A stretch of DNA of 20,788 nucleotides from Bacteroidota bacterium (GTDB taxonomy: Bacteria; Bacteroidota; Bacteroidia; Chitinophagales; Saprospiraceae), in assembly GCA_008501835.1 (NCBI GenBank), contig QQUB01000403.1, positions 1 to 20,788 on the forward strand. The letters are read 5' to 3'. Below, in pieces: positions 7,462 to 13,450 of the stretch. Made by a program: the position numbers and the translations under genes. The stretch's first letter is position 1. Each line of letters begins with the position of its first letter. Under the pieces are notes generated by a model. That model saw only the letters and a program-made list of their open reading frames with translations. It made no database searches and was not told where the DNA came from.

Positions 7462-10400
7462 TTAATTTCTGTCTTTACTCATAAGTTTTGAAGGTAATTT
7501 TGGATTTGCTTTCCTGGTTTCCATAACCGGCTTTTGCTTTTCATCCATTAATTGCTCTCTTGCCTTGTCTTCCGCAGTTTTCACTTCTTCCAAAACAAAC
7601 GGATGAGTTCTTGCAAATTCATCAATCCGGTTACCAGTCACCTGCCAGGAGATTTTCAAACCTGGTGTGCCACCGGCAATTTTGAATTGATTGCCTTTGA
7701 CCTCTTCTGCAACATAGAGATTAGGAGCAGGGCCACCGATAGGGGTAAACTGGTATGTGAAATTGGCATTTAATGCTTCAAACCAGTCATCCATTGTTAC
7801 CACGGCTTCCCCGTTTTCATCCAAAACAACATTGCCGTTGTAAATGTTAGTTCGTTTGGAACTCTCAATGCTGGTATGGTGGAGATACTTGTTTTCAGGG
7901 TCGAGCGGATGATCGATGCGGAATTGCTTTACTTCGGCAATAACTTGTTCTGCAACCACAGTTTGAGCTGTAATAGATGGTTTAGTTCCATCATCATGGT
8001 CAAAGGTCGTAATTCCGTTTGCAAAGGTTTCGTGCCCCCAATGGTATGATGTACCATCCGGATCAACCTTAAATGTCACAAACCCTTCCGAGCCGATTAT
8101 TTTAAATGCTCCATCAGGTGTAACAACTAACTCTCCTCCACCTTCAAAAGGTACTCGATAACCAGCGGCAAACTCTGCGAATCCATTATGAAAAGAAAAA
8201 CCTTGTTCATTAACCCAAAATGCAAGATTTAATGCTGCATCAAAAACAGCAAATCCTTCAGGTGAAATCTGAGCCTGCCCACCATTATTGAGGGTTGTAT
8301 AAAGACCAGCTTCAAATTCTTCCACCCCAGCGTGATAGGAATCTCCATTGGGAAAAACTTCAAAAATAACATTTCCATTCGGGTCCACCATTCGTATACC
8401 CCCATTCGGAGAAACCTCAAATCTGCCTCCTCCTTCCGTGGACGCCCAGAGACCTCCGGAAAACAATTCAAGGCCGGCGTGATAGGAATTGCCTTGTCCA
8501 TCAACACCATATACGAGATCACCATCACCATTATAAATGTTAATACCACCTTCGGGAGTCAATTCATAATAACCACCTCCTTCCAAAGGGATAGTAATAC
8601 CTCCCGCAAAGGTCTCCATCCCCGCATGATAGGAAGTTCCATCCTCATCCACCCCAAACACCACATTGCCGTCTGCATCATAAATGGTAATGCCACCTGT
8701 TGGACTCAAATCCAGATAACCCCCTCCAGCCAGAGGAACCACCAAACCACCTTCGAAAATCTCTATTCCGGCATGGTAAGAATCTCCTTGTTCATCAACC
8801 CCATAGACCAAATTCCCATCAGCATCATACATGTTGATTCCACCCTCAGGGGTTACCTCATAATACCCGCCGCCGGCAAGTGGAATGGTAATGCCTCCGG
8901 CAAAGGTCTCCATCCCCGCATGATAGGAATTACCCTCCTCATCTACCTCAAATAACACATTCCCATCAGCATCATATATCGTTATTCCACCCTCAGGGCT
9001 CAAATCGAGAATGCCGCCACCAGTCAATGGAACTGCCAAACCACCGTCGAAAATCTCTATTCCGGCATGGTAAGAATTGCCTTCTTCATCAACTCCATAG
9101 ACCAAATTGCCGTCGGCATCATAAATGTTGATCCCGCCCTCAGGAGTCACTTCATAATAACCTCCGCCATCCAATGGAACTGTAATACCCCCAGCAAAAG
9201 TTTCCAATCCGGCGTGATAGGAATTGCCTTCCTCATCAACCTCAAACAGTATATTTCCGTCTGCATCATATACGGTTATACCGCCACTTGGATTCAGATC
9301 AATTACTCCTCCATTATCGAGTGGAACTAATACACCCCCGGAGAAGACTTCCACTCCGGCGTGATAGGAATTACCATCCTCGTCCACTCCAAATACAAGG
9401 TTTCCATCCGCGTCATAAATATTGACTCCACCTTCCGGAGTCACTTCAAAATAGCCACCGCCATCCAGGGGAACGGTTATTCCGCCAGCAAAGGTCTCAT
9501 TACCTGCATGATAAGAGTTCCCATCTTCGTCCACATCAAACACCACATTGCCATCGGCATCAAAAATAGTTATTCCCTCAGGGCCTATTTGTGCCTGGCC
9601 GCCATTCTCCAACGGAACAAATAAACCACCGGCAAATTCCTCAACGCCACCGTGATAGGAGTTGCCTTCTTCGTCTACCCAAAAGACAGGGTTACCATCA
9701 GCATCATAAAGGATAATAGGACCATATCCTTCGTAGCCTTCAGCATTTACGATTCCTTCCCAGAAATATTCGGTTCCCCAGTGATCGGAAATTCCCGTTT
9801 CCGCATCAACACTGAATACAATATTCCCATCACTATCCCTTACAACAAGATCTTCACCCGGAACGCCAATTTCACCTGGAGGGCCTTGGGGACCTGGTGG
9901 GCCGGCAGGACCTGCAGGGCCAGCGGGACCAACAGGCCCGGGAGGACCAGCGGGGCCAACAGGGCCAACAGGACCAGCGGGACCAACGGGGCCGGCAGGA
10001 CCTGGAGGACCTGGAGGGCCTGGAGGGCCTGGAGGGCCGGCTGGGCCTTGCAGACTGTCAATAGGTATCCATTTAAAAACCTGATCATTCAGAGAATCAT
10101 GTACCACTATCCTGATAGGTTCATCATCAAAATACAGCGGAACATCCACCACTCTTAATTTGCCGTCCACATCTAATTTTTCCTGAGGGTTCGTGGTTCC
10201 AATGCCCACATCCCCATTGTCAAAGTATATATTATTTCCATTTTCATTCCAGATTTTATTCACAAGGTCTTCGGCATATTCCGCATAGGGTACAGGCCTG
10301 AGCTGCGTCGTTCCCAGATCCTGAAAAGCCCCTCCATTGACACTTAGTTCGACCTTCATAGAATGAATTCCACTTCCCCAGTTAATGGCATCAAAAGAAG

Positions 10401-10650
10401 CGGAACCATCTCCCACTACTACATTAACCAGACCGTATGCATTGGTACTGGTTGAAATGGTTTCGGTATAAACAGAAGTTGCTCCCTGCAGAACTGTAAA
10501 TTTCACATCCACAGAGGTATTGGTAATTAAATTGCCTGAATTATCCCTGGCTGCAGCCTGGTAATTCAAACCGTTTGGACTTTGGGCAAAAGCTAAAGAT
10601 GCGCTTAGCATAAATAATACAAAGCACAGAAGTTTATATAATTTTTTCAT
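7462..10650 (-). CDS. Secreted collagen-like repeat protein (Gly-X-Y tract plus about thirteen 48-49-residue repeats)
   Basis: Large exported protein of 1062 residues, probably a cell-surface or extracellular fibre. A signal peptide (1-22, cleavage after AFA) leads into an NGLNYQAAARD module (about 24-125) common at the start of Bacteroidota surface proteins. A short tail-fibre-like GIGTTNPQEKLDVDG motif follows near 150. Residues 202-267 are 22 uninterrupted Gly-X-Y triplets, mostly GPP, GPA and GPV, able to form a collagen triple helix. Residues about 271-885 hold around thirteen repeats built on DADGN-(9 residues)-SYHAG and a VPL-GGG segment. A C-terminal domain (about 905-1020) contains NIYNGNV and KISWQVTG motifs seen at the end of other such proteins, then a charged tail. 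No T9SS sorting domain is visible at its C-terminus. It follows the gene at 10702 after 51 bp, so co-transcription is likely. Confidence 0.85.
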   Translation of the reverse strand: MKKLYKLLCFVLFMLSASLAFAQSPNGLNYQAAARDNSGNLITNTSVDVKFTVLQGATSVYTETISTSTNAYGLVNVVVGDGSASFDAINWGSGIHSMKVELSVNGGAFQDLGTTQLRPVPYAEYAEDLVNKIWNENGNNIYFDNGDVGIGTTNPQEKLDVDGKLRVVDVPLYFDDEPIRIVVHDSLNDQVFKWIPIDSLQGPAGPPGPPGPPGPPGPAGPVGPAGPVGPVGPAGPPGPVGPAGPAGPAGPPGPQGPPGEIGVPGEDLVVRDSDGNIVFSVDAETGISDHWGTEYFWEGIVNAEGYEGYGPIILYDADGNPVFWVDEEGNSYHGGVEEFAGGLFVPLENGGQAQIGPEGITIFDADGNVVFDVDEDGNSYHAGNETFAGGITVPLDGGGYFEVTPEGGVNIYDADGNLVFGVDEDGNSYHAGVEVFSGGVLVPLDNGGVIDLNPSGGITVYDADGNILFEVDEEGNSYHAGLETFAGGITVPLDGGGYYEVTPEGGINIYDADGNLVYGVDEEGNSYHAGIEIFDGGLAVPLTGGGILDLSPEGGITIYDADGNVLFEVDEEGNSYHAGMETFAGGITIPLAGGGYYEVTPEGGINMYDADGNLVYGVDEQGDSYHAGIEIFEGGLVVPLAGGGYLDLSPTGGITIYDADGNVVFGVDEDGTSYHAGMETFAGGITIPLEGGGYYELTPEGGINIYNGDGDLVYGVDGQGNSYHAGLELFSGGLWASTEGGGRFEVSPNGGIRMVDPNGNVIFEVFPNGDSYHAGVEEFEAGLYTTLNNGGQAQISPEGFAVFDAALNLAFWVNEQGFSFHNGFAEFAAGYRVPFEGGGELVVTPDGAFKIIGSEGFVTFKVDPDGTSYHWGHETFANGITTFDHDDGTKPSITAQTVVAEQVIAEVKQFRIDHPLDPENKYLHHTSIESSKRTNIYNGNVVLDENGEAVVTMDDWFEALNANFTYQFTPIGGPAPNLYVAEEVKGNQFKIAGGTPGLKISWQVTGNRIDEFARTHPFVLEEVKTAEDKAREQLMDEKQKPVMETRKANPKLPSKLMSKDRN
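8389..9564 (-). repeat. Array of eight full 147-bp coding repeats with 294-bp higher-order period
   Basis: Within the collagen-like gene, residues 363-754 divide into eight units of exactly 49 residues (147 bp), flanked by more diverged copies (residues 271-362 and 755 to about 885). Units alternate between type A (ETFAGGIT, GGGYYEVTPEGG) and type B (an IEIFDGG-like segment, then LSPEGGIT), so the true period is 98 residues or 294 bp. For example, the TCCGGCATGGTAAGAAT string near 8767 recurs near 9061. Confidence 0.85.
9850..10047 (-). repeat. Collagen-like Gly-X-Y coding tract (22 triplets, 9-bp period)
   Basis: 198 bp encode 22 consecutive Gly-X-Y triplets (residues 202-267). Nineteen are GPP, GPA, GPV or GPQ and the last three are GEI, GVP and GED. 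The DNA is much more GC-rich than its surroundings and has a 9-bp periodicity, so copy number could change by slippage or recombination without a frameshift. Confidence 0.9.
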
Positions 10651-10701
10651 GTTCTAAATTTTTTGGTTGATAACTTGATTGCTACACTGGCAAGTCAATG
10701 C

Positions 10702-11217
10702 CTATCCATGTTTCTGAACTTTAAAGGTTTTCAATAACCTGTTTTTGTCATCTTTTACTATCAGGAAATATTGCCCCGTCGGAAATCGGGCAAAATCAAC
10801 AACTTCGGTTAGTCTTTCAGGGACATTGATCATGGGGGAATAAAAAACAAGCTGTCCCGCTACATCATACAATTCAATAGTAACATTCGCAGATTCTTCA
10901 GTAAGGAATTCAACGTTCAGGAGGCTACTCACCGGGTTGGGGAAAACACTTATCCGGATGGCCAAATCACTCAATTCATAGGTTCCAACCAGATCTTCAA
11001 TATTAGGTTGTTGAAATCCCTGAGTAGCTGTGACGGACCCAGTCGAAACAGTGGAAACAATTAATTCTCCGGCTGTTCCTGAAACATGTACGGTATTGGT
11101 CGTGCTCAAATGCCCCAAAGGTGAGATGAGTTGTCGTTCCAGAAACTGCGCCTGTAACAATGACCCGCAGGTCAATAACAGGCACACAGGAACGAGCCAC
11201 AGTTTTAGAACTTTCAT
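10702..11217 (-). CDS. Small secreted protein with a T9SS type A sorting domain
   Basis: A 171-residue exported protein. The signal peptide spans 1-23 (cleavage after LQA). The short central part carries HVSGTAGELIVSTVSTGSVTATQGFQQPN (41-72; written in full nowhere else), a module found in other small Bacteroidota proteins ahead of the sorting domain. The C-terminal segment (about 88-171) has the hallmarks of the type A Por secretion tail: ISVFPNPVSSLLNVE, IELYDVAGQLV, LPTG-like FPTGQYFLIV and a final KTFKVQK. The T9SS would move the protein across the outer membrane and remove or use the tail for surface attachment. The mature part before the tail is only about 65 residues, too small for an enzyme. 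It lies 51 bp upstream of the collagen-like gene in the same direction, suggesting a shared transcript and a possible structural partnership. Confidence 0.8.
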   Translation of the reverse strand: MKVLKLWLVPVCLLLTCGSLLQAQFLERQLISPLGHLSTTNTVHVSGTAGELIVSTVSTGSVTATQGFQQPNIEDLVGTYELSDLAIRISVFPNPVSSLLNVEFLTEESANVTIELYDVAGQLVFYSPMINVPERLTEVVDFARFPTGQYFLIVKDDKNRLLKTFKVQKHG

Positions 11218-11792
11218 AATACAGGTGGTTTAAGTTAAAAAATGGAATACATGTACCTTCAGTTGACGAACAACTTTGGTTACAAAAGCGGATTCATGTT
11301 ATTGATTTGGGTAATAGAAGAGATATCTCCGGCCAATTGGCCATAATCCAATTTGGTTTAACATATGAGAATGGGATCCCTATGATTTCATAAGGGAAGA
11401 ATACCATCTCCATCCCGACTTTTCAAAATGCCGAAATACCTGAAGGCATACCATTCTCCTTCCTATATCAGAAACAGTTTTGTATTGTTACCTTTGGGTT
11501 AAGAAGAAATTATGATTTAAGAGTTGTTAATTGCCTGGGAAGAATCCAAATTAGCTGACCAGTAAATGATTACTTTTGATCTCGAGTCAATATTTCAAAA
11601 ATGATCGGTCAATTCAATGCCATGAAAGAAGTGTAAATCGTGGGTTGCTCCAACAATTTATTTACATCATTTTGAAATTTTCTTCGTGCAAAGATAATTA
11701 TTTTTATTTTAAATTTTACATTTTTTCTTTTTATAAGAATTTTAATTCTATTAATAGTATTTTTAAAATATAAAATTTCAAAACGACTTATT
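11218..11792. other. 575-bp AT-rich intergenic region with several TAnnTTTG boxes
   Basis: The gap lies between divergent genes, and no open reading frame in it looks like a real gene. It contains a perfect 12-bp palindrome GGCCAATTGGCC (11331-11342). Exact -7-type boxes occur on the plus strand at 11489-11496 (TACCTTTG) and 11571-11578 (TACTTTTG), and on the minus strand at 11689-11696 (TATCTTTG). The last 100 bp before 11793 are extremely AT-rich. The minus-strand box would give the 11217 gene a leader of over 450 nt; the plus-strand boxes would give the 11793 gene leaders of roughly 210-290 nt. No -33 TTG is seen at the right spacing for any of them. Confidence 0.4.
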
Positions 11793-12377
11793 ATGGAGCC
11801 CATTTTCTTCAAAAACGCAGCCGAATGGCGACAATGGTTAAAAGAAAACCACGACAAAGCAGAGGTATTGTGGCTCGGATATTACAAGAAGAATTCCGGA
11901 AAAGCTAATTACACGTGGTCGGAATCTGTGGATGAAGCTATATGTTACGGTTGGATTGATGGATTGCGAAAATCACTTGATAAGGATAGTTATATGATCC
12001 GGTTTACGCCCAGAAGACCGACAAGTTTTTGGAGTGCTGTAAATATCAAAAAAGTAAAAGTATTGACCGAAAAAGGACTAATGCGACCAGCCGGAATAAA
12101 AGCCTGGGGAAAACGGAAAGAAAGCAAGTCTGAAGTTTATTCATTTGAGCAAAAGGTCAAAGGGCTGGATAAGGCATATGAAGAGCAGTTCAAGAAACAC
12201 CCAAAAGCCTGGACTTATTTCAGTGAAAAACTGGCTCCATCCTATAAAAAATCTTCTATCCACTGGGTGATGAGTGCCAAACGGGAAGATACCCGGCAAC
12301 GTAGGTTGAAAACATTGATAGAATCGTCGGAACAAGAACAAAAAATCCCCCTACTGAGGGTCACCAAAAAGAAATAA
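11793..12377 (+). CDS. YdeI/OmpD-associated family protein
   Basis: A 194-residue soluble protein of the YdeI/OmpD-associated (OmdA) family. Family members have been linked to bacteriocin or antimicrobial peptide protection in enterobacteria, but the biochemical role is not established. Recognisable conserved stretches are the N-terminal WRQWLKENH, then VLWLGYYKKNSGK (residues about 25-37), the VDEAICYGWIDGLRKSLD block, and YMIRFTPRRPTSFWSAVN. The C-terminal half is lysine-rich, with KAWTYFSEKLAPSYKKS and a basic end, as in the family's C-terminal helical domain. The length is typical. Start: the ATG at 11793 follows a very AT-rich leader and gives the expected N-terminus. It is followed by the PqiA-like gene in the same direction, but that gene has its own promoter-like box, so they are probably separate transcripts. 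Confidence 0.85.
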   Translation: MEPIFFKNAAEWRQWLKENHDKAEVLWLGYYKKNSGKANYTWSESVDEAICYGWIDGLRKSLDKDSYMIRFTPRRPTSFWSAVNIKKVKVLTEKGLMRPAGIKAWGKRKESKSEVYSFEQKVKGLDKAYEEQFKKHPKAWTYFSEKLAPSYKKSSIHWVMSAKREDTRQRRLKTLIESSEQEQKIPLLRVTKKK

Positions 12378-12429
12378 ACGTTTCGGGTAAAAAAATCATT
12401 ACCGGTACCCCTCCACCTCCGCCTTAGTA

Positions 12430-12457
12430 TTGGCCTTAGCCTAAATTCATATATTTG
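12430..12457 (+). promoter_or_regulatory. Candidate promoter of the PqiA-like gene; decides its start codon
   Basis: TATATTTG at 12450-12457 is an exact TAnnTTTG element. A TTG lies at 12430-12432, but the spacer is 17 bp, shorter than usual. A TTG codon in the reading frame (12455) lies inside this box and could not be in the transcript if the box is used, so translation should begin at the ATG at 12473 after a leader of about 12 nt. Confidence 0.45.
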
Positions 12458-12472
12458 TTCAAAAAATCGGAC

Positions 12473-12973
12473 ATGACACCCAGAAACATTGTAGCGGTTA
12501 TACTGATTATCATTTCCCTGATCTGTCTTTATCCCGGATTGACTTTACCGATCCTGAGCATTTATGTCGGTGCTAAAATTCCCATCATTGGAGAAATTGG
12601 CCTTCACGACAGCACTCAAAGCATCATGAAGACCATCCGTACCCTTTGGGAGAATGATAATAATCTCGTTGCCAACCTCATTTTACTGTTCAGTGTACTG
12701 GTCCCGATATTCAAGGCCCTCACTTTGTTGGTCGTTCTGTTTTTTAAACAAATAAAAAACCGTACTTTGCTGCACTGGTTTGTCGCCACCATCAGCAAGT
12801 GGTCTATGGCCGACGTGTTTGTTGTAGGAGTATTACTTGCATTCCTGGCCACTAAATCCGATGACAATATCCATGCCCAGTTACACGAGGGATTTCACTA
12901 TTTCCTTGCCTATTGTATAATTTCCATTTTAGCCACCCAATTGATCAATGTAGGAGAAAAAGAGAAAATATAG
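12473..12973 (+). CDS. Single-domain PqiA-like (paraquat-inducible protein A family) inner-membrane protein
   Basis: A 166-residue integral membrane protein. Hydrophobic segments lie at about residues 5-30 (ending in LPILSIYVG), 65-88 (LILLFSVLVPIFKALTLLVVL), 108-123 (WSMADVFVVGVLLAFLA) and 138-155. The PxxxLxxxL and WSMADVFV signatures match the PqiA domain. In proteobacteria PqiA works with the MCE protein PqiB and lipoprotein PqiC in lipid transport between membranes. Here there is one domain rather than two, no zinc-ribbon cysteines, and no MCE gene nearby, so the role is open. Start: the frame stays open back to a TTG at 12455, but that codon overlaps a promoter box, so I place the start at the ATG at 12473. 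A heptamer repeat begins two bases after the stop codon. Confidence 0.8.
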   Translation: MTPRNIVAVILIIISLICLYPGLTLPILSIYVGAKIPIIGEIGLHDSTQSIMKTIRTLWENDNNLVANLILLFSVLVPIFKALTLLVVLFFKQIKNRTLLHWFVATISKWSMADVFVVGVLLAFLATKSDDNIHAQLHEGFHYFLAYCIISILATQLINVGEKEKI

Positions 12974-12974
12974 G

Positions 12975-13051
12975 ACGGTGAACGGTTTACGGTAGACGGC
13001 TTACGGTAGACGGCTTACGGTGGACGGCTTACGGTAGACGGTTTACGGTGG
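12975..13051. repeat. Heptanucleotide tandem repeat, 11 copies of ACGGNNN
   Basis: Eleven consecutive 7-bp units all begin with ACGG: ACGGTGA, ACGGTTT, ACGGTAG, ACGGCTT, ACGGTAG, ACGGCTT, ACGGTGG, ACGGCTT, ACGGTAG, ACGGTTT and ACGGTGG, then a decayed AGGGTTT. Units alternate between -YTT and -TRG endings, so the clean period is 14 bp. The array fills the gap between the PqiA-like gene and the lipoprotein gene and has no coding potential. Similar TTTACGGT strings occur between genes in other Bacteroidota as far as I recall. Confidence 0.9.
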
Positions 13052-13136
13052 AGGGTTTTAAAGGAATAATTCAATTGCTACTCCTTATGCCCTTGAGCCC
13101 TTATGTCACTTCGTCATTAAAAAATTAAAACAAAAC

Positions 13137-13439
13137 ATGAAAAAACTCATTTTTATCTCATTACTGTTCTTTGCCTGTGGTCAAAACATACCCGAACATA
13201 TTCAGGCTGCTGAATCTGCTGAAGATGCTATAATGTATATTGAGGCTTACCAGGGGGATATTAAAGAATTCAGATTAGAACTGAAAGAAGAGCTGATGGT
13301 CAGGGGAAGAAAGGCTAAAAGAGAACTGGCTGTTGGCATTATTGGCAAAGCCATTCTTGATAGCAAAGGCTGGTATTTCGATGGCTATGAGGAAAATGAA
13401 GATGGAACCAGATTATACAAATTCAAGCTACAACAATAA
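13137..13439 (+). CDS. Small putative lipoprotein of unknown function
   Basis: A 100-residue protein I do not recognise. The N-terminus MKKLIFISLLFFACGQ looks like a lipoprotein signal with C14 as the lipidated cysteine; FFAC is a loose lipobox, with phenylalanine where a small or aliphatic residue is usual. The mature part is charged, with an acidic helical stretch (AAESAEDAIMYIEAYQ), a basic RGRKAKREL segment near residue 60, and a C-terminal GWYFDGYEENEDGTRLYKFKL that reads like a small beta-structure. The stop codon is 11 bp before the ATG of the zinc metalloprotease gene, so the two are probably co-transcribed and the lipoprotein may assist or accompany the protease. Confidence 0.65.
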   Translation: MKKLIFISLLFFACGQNIPEHIQAAESAEDAIMYIEAYQGDIKEFRLELKEELMVRGRKAKRELAVGIIGKAILDSKGWYFDGYEENEDGTRLYKFKLQQ

Positions 13440-13450
13440 AATCCGAGAAA

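Noticed and set aside
8332..10158. Plus-strand open frames with repeated MIGI... patterns
   Set aside because: They are the antisense image of the 147-bp repeats and collagen tract. The repetition comes from the real gene on the minus strand, which has a signal peptide and coherent domains.
11576..11857. Short open frames on both strands in the AT-rich gap
   Set aside because: Composition is low complexity (runs of I, K, F, N), with no start context and overlap with the YdeI-family start.
12455..12472. TTG start for the PqiA-like gene
   Set aside because: The TTG is part of the TATATTTG promoter-like box, so it is probably not transcribed. The ATG at 12473 is a better start.
12975..13051. 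CRISPR array
   Set aside because: Units are 7 bp with no unique spacers and there are no cas genes. It is a simple tandem repeat.
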